64,000 nucleotides of DNA from Pempheris klunzingeri (taxonomy: Eukaryota > Chordata > Actinopteri > Acropomatiformes > Pempheridae), in contig NC_092030.1 in assembly GCF_042242105.1 (NCBI RefSeq), forward strand, positions 6,673,501 to 6,737,500, in the 5' to 3' direction. Positions 21,801 to 40,000 of this stretch are shown piece after piece. Within the stretch, counting starts at the first letter, position 1; every line of letters starts with the position of its first letter. The translations under genes and the position numbers were made by a program. The notes under the pieces are model-generated. The model searched no databases and was not told the DNA's origin. It saw nothing but the letters and a program-made list of their open reading frames with translations.

Positions 21801-24800
21801 ATGTCTTTCTTAAAGAAATTCTTTAAGGATGTTATCCATGACAGAGACCCTGACGATGGCACTGTCACAGTGAGTATCAGATCACCTTGGACCAACTCGT
21901 CATGAGGAGAATACAACTGTTTTGTTTGCTATCTGCAGTTTCATTTACGTATATTTTTTTTAAGCCAGTTTTAAGTTTTGCACTTTTGCACTGATTGTTG
22001 TCACCTCATCCTCCTCTCCCCCTTTGTCCCTGTCAGTCTCATCTGAAATTAGTGAAAAAATGATGAAATTTAGGATGATTTGTAGCTTTGCAATTAGCTG
22101 GCCAAACCGTGGTCAATAAAACATCTGTTTTTCTGCTGATTGCTCTAGGTGAAGGGTAAGGAGAAGCCCAAGTATTATGGAACAGTCACCCCTTATCCAA
22201 ACTTCAGTGCCAGCAGTGATGCTTCAGTTCTTCAGGCTGCCATTGAAAGTAAAGGTGTGTGCACTCACTTAGGTTATCTTAAGAATGACCTCATGCCTGT
22301 GAGGTTGGGTTGTGTCCGAATTTGAATGTACTCAGGAGATTTTTTTGAAGTCTTCTGTCAATCACCCTCCTGACCCAGAGGCTGTGCTGTAATGCTTAAA
22401 AGAAAATAAAGTACAACGTGTCTCTCACAGAAGTGGACAAGGATGTGATTGTCGCAGTCCTGGTGAAGAGAAGCAATGAGCAAAGACAGAAGATCAAAGT
22501 AGTTTATGAAGCGTCCAGCGGGGAGGTGAGTGAGTCATTTCTCATGCAGACAGTTTCAAGTATGGTCAGACAACAATAGATCAGCAACAAGCTGAACACA
22601 AGCCAAAACAGCCAGTTTGGAAAAATATTGAAACATGAAATGTCCAGCAAACCTCTGGCCTTAATGCTGTGTTCTGAGCTTTTAGAGATTTGCAACACAA
22701 ATGAGATCAGATGTTACGATGGCAACAAGTCATTCAATCCAGTTCCACTGTATTAGCATTAAAGCTGCTACTGCAATTCCCTCACATCAACTCACTGTGT
22801 TTGCATTATATAAGCTGTTTATTTAAGTTATTTAAGTGTGACTTTATTTTACACTCAATACACTTAATGGTCACTTGGTCTGGTATGACCACTATTATGG
22901 CCACATCTAGGTGTGCAACTGACATTACTAGTCTGTGTTTGTGCCACTGTTAAACTATTTTTCATATGTCATAGGCATACATTTCACTGTTTTGAATGAA
23001 GTCTAAAACAAAGACATTTAACCGGTTAAACATGTAACTGGTTGCCTGTGTAAAATTTCTCACTGTGGCTGATGTTACAATGAAATGTGTCGTTGCAGAG
23101 GCTGGATAAGGCCCTGAAGTCGGCTCTCAGGTCAGATTTAGAGGACGTCTCTCTGGCTCTGCTCATGACGCCCGCTGAGTTTGATGCCTGCATGCTTAGG
23201 AAGGCCACAAAGGTAAACAGCAGTATAAGTTATCAGAGGAGTTTATTTCCAAATGTCAGTCTCCATGTTACCCTTCATTTCACCTTTGCTTGTCCTGCCA
23301 GCAGGGAATCCCTGTCTGATTTGGCCTGTTCAAGGGTTCTTTTAGGATTCTTGAGCATTTTTTACATGCAGAGATTTTTGCTGCTGGGTCTTCTTTTGGT
23401 AAAGAATGAGACCAAGTAAAAAACTGTTGAACTACTGCACACAGTCCCAGCCCGAAGCTGAATTTAGACCCGACAGTAAGCTGGAGCTTACCATTATTTA
23501 TCAATAGCAGTCACACATATTTAGACATGGAAGCTGCTTTTCCTGGCACAGTTTGATCTGTTGGCCACTGAGCAGCTGCACTATAGCAGACAGTGGTGGC
23601 AGTGTCTTGCTCACCTTAACGGCAATAATGACAAAGAGGCAAATGGTACAAATAGATTTTAGGTCTATACTAATATTTTTAATTCCTGTATAACACTTAA
23701 AGTTTGCATGTATGTATCAAGAACCCTATAAAACTTTCACCCTTAAATGACATAACGTTCAGCCCCTGTTACAATAGCATTTGTCCTATTCCAACAGGGT
23801 CTGGGCACAAATGAAGAAGTCCTGGTGGAGATTTTGGCAACAAGATCAAACCGAGAGATTGAAGAGATCAAGAGGGTCTTTAAAGAAGGTTTGGCCTGAT
23901 TCAGTGTACTCTTCTGTTGGTGTACACGCTGAGCTCTGAGTTCCTGAAAGGTTTCCACATTATATGTGACATTTTAGGCATTTAGCTGACATTCTTTAGT
24001 GTCTCCAGTGCACACAGCAGTAGAATAACATTGAATTCCTAGACAGTGCAGCACTGTAATCACCCAGCCATGATGACTGCAAGCTTCTAAATAACAGTTA
24101 TAACAGTTATGTTATTGTAAAGACATCTTTGCGCTGAAATGCTTTTCATTCCTCAGAGTACGGAACAGAGCTGGAGGACATTATCAAGGATGACACCAGC
24201 GGTGACTTCACCACGGCCCTCCTGGCCATGTTGAAAGCTAACAAAGATGAGAGCACTGATGTTGACATTGATCTGGCCCGAAGGGATGCAGAGGTAAAAT
24301 CAAGAGAACTAGCATTTGAAGAATAATATTTTTCAAATTGATATAAAAAAAAATATAAAACTAAAAATATTTTTTTGCCCAAAGCATTTGTTCCTAAAGA
24401 AAACTCAAATCTGCAGAGTTTCAGTTTAACTAAATGCCTTCCTAAAACACTGGCCACTGTAGTTCTTAGCAAATGTTTCTCAGACAAGAATAAACAATGA
24501 ATTTGCAAGGGACTACTTCCTGAGGTGGATTAATACACATCTGCAAATGAGTATTTCCAGCAGCAGGGCGGTAAGGAAGGGCAGGAAGATGTCACCCACT
24601 GTAACAGTGTGGCTCTTTGATGTGGTTTTAATAGCTTTTTGGACAGCAACAGTGCGACACTGAAGAGGATGTATCTGGCTTTGGATACACAGACAGTACT
24701 TGCTAGTAGGATCAATTATTGACAACAATAAAAACATAGAATATCACCAGGCTTATCCTTGAATGTAAAAGTCTTAAAGAGAACAAAACTAAATGGTCCC

Positions 24801-26946
24801 GGTCTGTTGCTGTTTTGAACTTCCAGACTCTGTTTGAGGCAGGCGAGAACACCGCAGGGATCAATGTTTCTGCCTTCATCGACATCCTGACCACCCGGAG
24901 CGGGCCGCAGCTCTCTAAGAGTGAGTGCTTGAAGTGTGTGAATGCTTCAGCTGTTAGGTTTGGCTCTTCAGTGGCTCCAAAACAATCATTACAAAGTGAA
25001 GACACACACACACACCTGGACAAACAGGTGGAACCACAGTCTTCCAGGTAACAGGTGAAACACACCCAGTAGTGTGTGAACAAATCAGAACAAAGTCAGC
25101 CTGATTTGTCGGATAATTTAGTCAACATCACCCATGTAGTTCGTTATAGCTCATTTTAAGGAGAATGAAAAACAGATGTACCCTGGATGAGGTAATAGAT
25201 TCTTTTCAGATGTCTTTAGATTTATGAAGTGAAGGCTTATTCAAGCACACACACTCTTTCAGCATGGCAATGCTCCATTAACAAGATTATTTCTTTATGC
25301 CACCTTGTTAACATGAAAAGTGGAACGAAGCAAAAGCAATCTATATAAATGAAACGTCGAACAAGAAGCCCCGGTTTATGCTTTAGTCAGGTGCACATGT
25401 TTTCTGTTTAGAGGCCTCTAACTGCCAGATTGTTATCAGTCATTTCTTTGGAGTTCAGCTCAGTGTTTATTTGATCACTTGGTGCACTAACTTCTTCAAC
25501 TTTCTGCTCTCTGTCCAATAAGTAGCCCATTCACCCATAAATACTGAGTTGTTTGTCTGTTCAGCATTCCAGCAATACGCCTGCGTCAGTGACGTCACAT
25601 TACCTAAAGCCCTGGACATGGAGCTCAGGGGAGATATTGAAGACTGTCTCATTGGCATTGGTAAGGAGGATTTCATCTTTTTTTGCAGTTTAATCAGATT
25701 TTGTGAGCAATTGGGTCTTACATGAGTTTAGGTTATTGCGCATGAGAGATTTCTGTATTTTGCTTTTCTCACTGGTTTTTAAGTGGCCAGGGTGATTTCA
25801 TACATCACCAGTCAGGATTTAGCTATACATAATATATTTAACAGTTGTAGGTTGTAGGTTGTTTATATCTGGTTTAACAAAAAGGATCTTACAGGTCTAT
25901 CTCTGTAGGGATCCTTCCCACAATGTTGTCTGACTCTTGGAACAGCAATTTGAACCTGTCAGTGGCAAAAACAAGTACTTTCACTTAACATACTTCGCTC
26001 AGGCGCAGTTGCCCCAAAGGACTACGTTGCAGCTCATCTTGCAACTGCTGGCTAAAGGCGATCTACTGGACCAATTCCAAAACTCTGTGTGCTTACCAAT
26101 CATAATTTTAAACCTACATTTTTGGGAATTGTATACCTTCAGTGTTACTGTTTTTGTGTCTCTTTTATGTTTAGTGAAATGTGCTTGGAACACACCAGCT
26201 TTCTTCGCTGAGAAGCTCCATCTGGCTATGAAGGTGTGTAATTTAACCTTAACTTAGGCCTTAATGTTTTTTAGGTAATTACGTCATTTTACCTACTCAG
26301 TGACCTGGTCATGGATGTCTTAATAACTGTATTTAGGTGTTTCTTTCAAATGCCTGCTTGGGAATTATTTTGAAATGGTGCAAATCAGTTGCCATAATGT
26401 GCTGCATTCACATGCAAATAATATGTGAAAATGGCCTTTACTAATCAGAAATTAGCTTGTAAATGAACCCTGTTTTGCAGCTGACTCTCAAATGCCAACC
26501 ATACACAGATGTAGTGAGCAATGGTGCATACATTTACTGATATCATACACATACTGACGTGTGTAGTAAACCTGCAGAGTGAGGCGATTTGCATGCATTC
26601 AGTGCTCGGGCCTCTGCTCCGTTGTCACAGGGCCACGGCACATGTGAGGACACGTTGATCAGGGTGCTGGTGAGCCGCTCTGAGGTGGACCTGAAGAGGA
26701 TCATGGAGGAATACAGGGCCATGTATGATGTTAGCCTACAGGAGGACATACTGGTAAAAACCGTATCATGTATTTGAATTTCCCTTAATGAATGCCTTCA
26801 TGTTCTGTTCTTCACTCAGCCAGTAGAGAAACAAATGACACTGTAGTATCAGAGTATTTCAGCTGACCACATCTTTGTCTGCTTCACAGAGAGACACAAA
26901 GGGGCATTATGAGGCGGTCCTGCTTGGACTGTGTGGACCTTGCTGA
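21801..26946 (+). CDS. anxa1: Annexin A1
   Basis: Eleven coding exons: 21801-21869, 22149-22254, 22431-22525, 23099-23212, 23798-23888, 24157-24293, 24827-24920, 25565-25660, 26175-26233, 26631-26753 and 26890-26946 (1041 nt, 346 aa, the same as human ANXA1). Annexins bind acidic phospholipids in a calcium-dependent way; A1 acts in membrane repair, trafficking and inflammation control. Four annexin repeats start near residues 43, 116, 198 and 275. Type II calcium loops are visible as KGLGT (repeat 2) and KGHGT (repeat 4). ANXA1-like strings include [21 protein letters not shown] and a DTSGDF motif. The short N-terminal helix ([14 protein letters not shown]) differs from mammals. Exon lengths 95, 114, 91, 94, 96, 59 and 123 follow the conserved annexin pattern, but exon 6 (137) equals the usual 80 plus 57. 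The start has A at -3. Teleosts have several anxa1 paralogues, so no suffix is given. Confidence 0.93.
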
Positions 26947-27268
26947 AACTGAGGCCAATTTGTTCACTGGCTGCCACTGAAAATCTCACATCCTTCAAAA
27001 TAATTACAAATGAGGTCAATCTGTCTTATTGGGTTGATGTTAACCCACCAACAATAGCATCATCATCTCGAGTCCTCTTTTTGATATTTTTTAAGACATT
27101 GCTAGAGGTAATAAAGGCGTTTTCATGTTGTCTGTATCACTTAATTTCCTTTTGGGAGTAAATTTTAGTCAGATGTTTATATATGAGAAACAAATGAACA
27201 CTCATCCTGTGATGTGCTGTATGTATTGAGTTCATGTTGGTGCGGTCATGTTTCTTCACTTTGTCTGT

Positions 27269-27345
27269 ATTAAAGATTTAATATAATACACATACATAAA
27301 ATCAGAGTGATAAAAGACCTCCTGTAAAACTATGTGAGAAATAAA
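27269..27345 (+). terminator. anxa1 polyadenylation signals
   Basis: ATTAAA at 27269-27274 and AATAAA at 27340-27345 follow the anxa1 stop by about 320-400 bases and are the likely 3' processing signals. Confidence 0.5.
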
Positions 27346-28290
27346 AACATATTGAGCAATCTTGAAATGTGCTGTGACTTTGATGTTAGATTTCCATGGC
27401 TACGAGGCTACTTTTATTTCTGTTGTTGGATGTTTTTCTTGTTGCTTTCACAAGAAGGGATTTTATTGTTTTATTCAAACAATAGATACTTTGGAAGCCC
27501 ATTTCCACCATATGAGAATGATGGGAGTGATAAAAATTGCAATACTTGTAAGTCAGAGACACTAAGTCAAAATTTTGACCTATGAAGACACAATGATGGG
27601 ACACTAAATCTAAATTTATATTTTTAAAAATTATTTATCTATCTATATTAGTCAAAAATACTAGAAGAAATATTAGAAACTAGGATGGAATTTTGACAAA
27701 ATTATCAGACAGCAAGTCAAAATTTATGGGATACTGAAGCAAAAAACATCTGTTGTTTGTGTCATTCCTAACATGTGATAATTTTTTCTGGTAGAAACTG
27801 GGTTCAGTTTCAAAGATTCAAAGTATTTATTGTCATATGTACATTAGGGAAACATGTTTCCATGCACAATGAAATTCTTTTATTGCTGTCTGCAATGAAT
27901 GCCTAACAATTCAAGTATAGATAGTAAAAAAAAAAAAAAGACAAAATAAATAAAAGGCAATAAGGGCCATTTAGAATGAAAACTGTGCAAAATAGTGCAA
28001 AAAGTGTGCAATTACAAATGTGCAACTTAGGGATGTGTAACATCTGAGGTAGTCCGTGGTTTGGTTCTAGACTCCTGTTATCTGTTATCTGTTGTCTCAT
28101 GTCTTATATAAGCATATGGACAGAAAACTTTTCAGAAACTTTTCAGAAAATACACAAGTGCAGCTGGTTCAGGGAGGAGGCTGTCTGTGTTCAGACTGTA
28201 GTGAAACTCACATGACGCAGTAAAACACGTAGCCTGGTCACGTCATCGTCGTCATCACAGCGCTGAACTGCGCAGGAGCGACCCTCGTGA
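27346..28290. other. anxa1-slc30a5 spacer
   Basis: No coding exon is supported. Around 27805-27875 the phrase TTTATTGTCAT followed by ACAATGAAATTCTT matches a widespread teleost interspersed repeat. From about 28200 the sequence becomes richer in CpG, leading into the slc30a5 promoter. Confidence 0.4.
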
Positions 28291-28299
28291 ATACACACA

Positions 28300-28311
28300 C
28301 ACGTGACGTGG
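28300..28311 (+). promoter_or_regulatory. UPR element (TGACGTGG) fused to an E-box upstream of slc30a5
   Basis: CACGTGACGTGG combines a CACGTG E-box with TGACGTGG (28304-28311), the XBP1/ATF6-type unfolded-protein-response element. It lies about 450 bases before the slc30a5 ATG in a CpG-richer stretch. The mammalian and chicken ZnT5 promoters are reported to carry this same octamer as the XBP1 site, so position and sequence agree with established biology of the gene. Confidence 0.6.
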
Positions 28312-28325
28312 ACTGTTTACCGTGT

Positions 28326-28334
28326 CCGGAAGTG
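28326..28334 (+). promoter_or_regulatory. ETS-type site in the slc30a5 promoter
   Basis: CCGGAAGTG is a perfect ETS/ELK-GABP type motif, typical of TATA-less housekeeping promoters, 15 bases after the UPR element. It probably lies close to the transcription start. Confidence 0.45.
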
Positions 28335-28762
28335 CTGTGGCTTTTTGGCCAGCTTGAATGTTTTATCCTCTAATTACGGACTCTAGCTGTTATTGTGGGC
28401 AACTCATCTTAAAAGGCGTTAATTATCTCGCTGTAACCAAGCGGCTTTATGCGCTTGTTTGCGGTGCACTGCACACAGAGGACGTGTCGCTGCTGGAAAC
28501 TGGATAAAATCTAAATTAACCGGCATGCCAGATGGCTAGCTAGATAGCTAGCTAACAGGCTAAGAGTGCTTATTGTAGGTCTATGTACTGTGTGTTTTAC
28601 AGATTCTGTTTATAAAGTCTAAATGGAAGAATGAGTAAGAGGCAGAAGACGCTTTATCACATACTTCACCGGTAACTGGGCGCCGGGTTAATGTCACTGT
28701 TGAAGTAACAGTAATGTTAAGGGTATTGGGGACATGACCTGGTCGAGTTCGGTTGCTTGAAA

Positions 28763-35470
<6,708 letters not shown>

Positions 35471-35555
35471 CCACCATCTGTGGGACCAAATTAAACTTTA
35501 TAGAATCAGTCTCTTTTTCATTGAAATGTACAGTATACAGTATGTATGTGGTTCA

Positions 35556-35561
35556 AATAAA
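35556..35561 (+). terminator. slc30a5 polyadenylation signal
   Basis: AATAAA lies 86 bases after the stop codon in a short AT-rich 3'UTR. Confidence 0.6.
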
Positions 35562-35773
35562 TCTGAATATATTGGTTTTATCTTCTTGTCAGCTGCATTT
35601 TGTTTGCTCTGAAATGTTCGGGCTCTAAACAGCATTCAAGTGACTATTAATGGCATTTGTCATTTTCAAGAAAAGGCATTTTTATAGCAATACCTAAAAA
35701 CTAAAATCTCCTTACACAGACAGACATGTAAATGTTTGAGGAGTTTCTTTATATAGATATACTTCGTTCATAC

Positions 35774-36430
35774 GAGCTTCTCTGCACTGGGTCCAGACAA
35801 AATCCAGAATCGAATTTAAAATCCTCCTCACTTACAAAGCCCTCAATCGGGAGGCACCCTCTCTACATTTAAGAGCAGGCTTAAAACCTTCCTTTTTGAT
35901 AGAGCCTCCAGTTATGGCTGGCTTTGGCCTTGGACCTAGTTATGATGCCTTAGGCTTACACTGCTGAGGGACTTCCTATGATGCACTGAGCTCCTCCTCT
36001 CACTGTCCATCTTTATGCTTCATGTCCCTTTAATGCATGTTACTAACTTGGTCCCTTCCCCAGAGCCTTTTGTGCTTTCTTGTCTCTCAGGATCTTGTGT
36101 ATCGTGGTCACGGTTTGCCTGGCAGCGGTTCTCTGGCTTCCATGGATTGCTGATGCATATCGCCCACTACTGAGGGCTTGTGAGACTCACTGCTACTGTT
36201 ACTGTTATTAGTCATCATCCATTATTAGTCTGTTACTATTATTCATATGTAATCATGATTTTCATACTATCCATTAGTTTTCGTATTCCTAGTATCATTA
36301 ACATAGCTACTATTAGCTGTTGCTAGCTTGCCTTTGCCTTTTGGGGATTCTTGAATCCTTAATTTTTCTTGAATAATTGGGTCTCTCTTACTTAAAGAGT
36401 GAGGTCTAGATCTGCTCTTTATTAACCGAT
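35774..36430 (+). mobile_element. Truncated L2/Rex1-like LINE remnant
   Basis: The forward frame beginning near 35774 reads SLHWVQTKSRIEFKILLTYK, the typical C-terminal end of CR1/L2-clade reverse transcriptases (LHWLPVxxRIEFKILLLTYKAL). It then continues into an LKxFLFD-like phrase and many stops. The following DNA (GGACTTCCTATGATGCACTGAGC, GAGCCTTTTGTGCTTTCTTGTCTC) matches the 3' part of LINEs I know from fish. It is 5'-truncated and internally deleted, and it sits between the slc30a5 and mamdc2 3' ends. Confidence 0.6.
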
Positions 36431-37098
36431 TGATTGCTTGCTTGATTGATATTGGCCACCAAAAGGCAGCATTGTCACACTGAATGTCTGTTTGTGTAAT
36501 AGTTCAGAAGTGTTTGTATTTGTATTTCTCAGGTATAACCACAACTGTCGGGGATTGTAGTTCTCACCCCGTATCCCCAACAATGCCTGGATACAATAAC
36601 TGAAGATTACTGGTGAGTTCTCAGTAAATGTAGTTTTTTATTTTTCTTTAAAATCACTGTCATTATATGTTCTGGGCCATTGTCATTGTTGCTACTCTGC
36701 TCTAACTAAGACAAAAATGAAATCAGTCCTTTCTAAATCTGGTAAATCATGCAAAGTTACTGTATTTTCTCTCTAAGTAACATTGAAATCCGTCAGCAGT
36801 TCGAATGAAAAGAAAAACAAAAATAATGTTGAATAACCTTCTCGCTTTATTAGAGCAGTGAGCATTAATCTAATGCATATAAATGTGAGGAAAAACACAG
36901 TTTAACACATACATTGCAGAGAAGTGCTGACCATGACACAAGTGATATGTGCTGCTCCATGAAAACAGAACTACAAGAAAAGTTTCCTTTTACCTACAAC
37001 CTACTCATTCAGATTGACACGTACAGTAGGAGTCAGGAGTCTGAAATGTGCAAAAAACAGAGTTCACGCCTACTACACAGCTGCTGTCCTCTCGCCCT

Positions 37099-40000
37099 CT
37101 ACTCGATCTCATTGGAGGATCCCACGGTGGACGTGATCTCCATTTCTACAAGGCAATCAAAAAGACATCAGGACACTGCTACAGACCAAGGAGTATTTTT
37201 TTACATGCTCAGTAAATATCTCAAATAGATTGTTAACCTGAGCAAGGTCCACCTTCCAAGATAATGTCATCTATGGCGATGTCACTCCTAACTGACGAAC
37301 CTCTGGTCGCTTCAAACACAATCTGCAGCAGTGACACAAAGAGAGACACAGTTACTTGAAGGTCTTGAAAATATATTTTCACATTATCAGCTTCTTACTG
37401 TGAGCGACAGGCAGTGATGGAGGAAGTTCTTTCTTTTACTTGACTGAGTGTATCAATACAACTGTGTCAAAATATGCCATTACACATAAGCATTTTACTC
37501 TTGCAGCTCCTCAACGTGGAGCTTTTTAAACTATTTTATATACAACTAGCTAGTTTGGTTCAGTTGTTCCCAAACTGGGGGTCAAGCCCTTCCAAAGGGT
37601 CACAAGATAAGCCCGTGGGGTCATGACATGATTAATGAGAAATGAAAGAAGATAAAAACAGTCTGCGCAAATCTGCATTCATATTTTGCACTTTTCTCTA
37701 ATCTTTGCTTTTTGGGGACAGCATTGGATGATTTGAACGCTTAAAGAAGCGACCTAAAATACACACAAACTTTTCGGAATGGGTCACAAGCCTAAAAGGT
37801 TGTGAACCACAGGTTTAATCTTTAATAATGCAATGCATTTTATAAGCTTGTTGTGTGCTTGCTTTTATATGTCAGGTAAATGTAGTGGATTATTAAGTAC
37901 AATATTTCTCTCAGAAATGCTGTGGGGTAGATGTTTAACAGAGTACAAGGTACAAGTAGTCCGGCTCACAATTCTACTTAAGTACTGCATTAAGTAATTG
38001 TACTTTCCACCACTGGCAACATGAGCACAACTCTTTTTGAGATTCTTTTGAGAGGTTATGGAGTATAAATAGATGCGTGTGTAACACATTGTAAAGTAAC
38101 TGATTAGCCAATTAACGAAAAAAGAATCAATAATCATTCAATAATTAATCAGTTAAGTCATCTAAAAATATTCTGTTTCCAGTTTCATTAAAACAAATCT
38201 TTGCTGCTTTTTGTTTGTTTTATATAATTCTATTATATAAAACTTCTCGAAAATTTTCTAACATTTTATGGACCAAAGACAATCAAAAATCACACATAGA
38301 CCAATCAGTAGGGAGAGTAATGATTAGTTGCAGCCCAACATGAGTTATTCCTTAAAAAGTGTAAAATGTATAAACCAGTTGTCATGATTGTCTTCAACAT
38401 GACCCCCATAAAACAGCTGGGGGACATTTCCTTGGACTCTTGCCTGATGCTGGCTGTCACTCTGGTATTCCACTGTGGCCCTCAGCCAGGCGATGCTCTG
38501 CTCGCCACTCCGTTGCCACAGCAACACGTCCTCTCCATCCTTGCCGAGGTGAACGCTGAGCTGGCCCGTGCCTGACCCGTACATGTGGTAGTAGAAGCGC
38601 AGACACTGGGGCCCCCTGGAGCCCCTCAGGGGGCGGGAAAGCAGCCGGACACTCTGACCGGGCATCATGGGCGACGCCTCCATGTGCAGGTAGTATCCTG
38701 TCAATCACAAGTCAGCAGTTTGTCTGATTACATATGTTTGCTCATGCTGGGCACTGTGATCTCCTTTTCAGCACTGTGGACAATTCTCTCCTTGACGGAG
38801 GAAGGAGAGTTGAAGCAGGGAGTCCTCACCGAGTCCCGTGGTGTGGTCTCCCCTTGGGCCGGTGTACGAGGTCGGGGTGGGCCCTCTTCTCCTCTCCCAG
38901 TCGGCACCATCGCTCTGCTTGTCCTGAGTGTAACTGCACAGGCCTGCTTCGAAGTCACAGTGTCCTGGGAGAGACGAGGACAACTCACCTGCAACAGGAG
39001 AATGTAAGACACTTAATGTTTGGTGACACCTAACTGTGACAGTACATTTGACCACGTGGTGTCCGTCTGAACGAAACATTTGAAACAACTCCTGTTTTTA
39101 AAACAACTTTTTTAAAGTTAGATGAAGTGGAGGTTCATATGAGTGCTTTTTAGATTTACATCAAAATAACAACTTTAAGTCTAACAAATCAGTTGAACAA
39201 GTCTTTACCTGCTGTCAGCTCACAGTCTCCGAGGCTCAAACTGATGTCATCCAAAGCCACAGAGCCGCAGTCCCAGAAGCTCCTGCAGGTGCTGACGAAG
39301 ACCACCTGAACAGCAAAAGTACACAGGCAGCATAGGGGTCCTCATCAGCTTCACCATCCCAGAGGAAGGAGGAATTAATCATTCTGAGTAGAACCAAAAG
39401 GCCAAACACTTTGCTGTGGCTGTTGTTCACTTTCTGCTCGTGAGGAAGAAACAAAATCATTATTCAAATGCTGAGTGCTTTTAAATGACTGAGTATGTGA
39501 AGTGAGGAACAAAAGGCCAGTGTGAGGAAAGCCTGCGAGCACTTTGGCGTCCAGATGACTTTTAATTCCCGTCACGCAGAACACACGATGATGACACCGT
39601 GTCCTCTAACAGCCACTGGTTAGTGAATGAAAGAAATCAGAATCAGAAGTGAAGCTAAACTATTTGTCATGTGTCTCTTCATTTGTTATTTCATCTGTTT
39701 TCTGTACTGCATTCTTTTCATTTCCTGCTTCCTTCCATCTTCTTTTTACTGTCGATCCATCCCTGTGGTTATTAAGGTTTTTACTCGCTTGCTCATTCTT
39801 TAAATACTTTAAAGTCTCTTCTAAAATATTTCCTCCCCTTTGGCTCCCTCCCTTTTTCTTTCCTTCTCTCACCAATTACTTCCTTCCTTTCCTTCCTTCC
39901 ACTCTTTTCCCTCCTTCCCACTGTTTCTCCTTCCCGCTCCATTTATTTATCCCCATGTTTATTTTTTCACATATCTTATAGTTCTCTAAAATGATGTCTG

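Larger units (their letters stand above)
37323..38443 (-). other. GC-AG intron (mamdc2 intron 13)
   Basis: On the minus strand the exon ends CAT CAG and the intron begins GCAAGA. The acceptor CTGCAG at 37323-37328 precedes ATTGTGTTT. Joining gives SQHQ/IVFEATRG, which matches the MAMDC2 family; no GT donor nearby keeps this frame. GCAAGA is close to the strong GC-donor consensus GCAAGT. Confidence 0.8.

Noticed and set aside
38345-38704. Open frame extending mamdc2 exon 13 past 38444
   Set aside because: The extension follows a GC donor; the conserved C-terminus continues from 37322, so the read-through is intronic.
39649-39981. 110-residue Phe/Pro-rich forward frame
   Set aside because: It lies in mamdc2 intron 10 and is made of pyrimidine-rich simple sequence.
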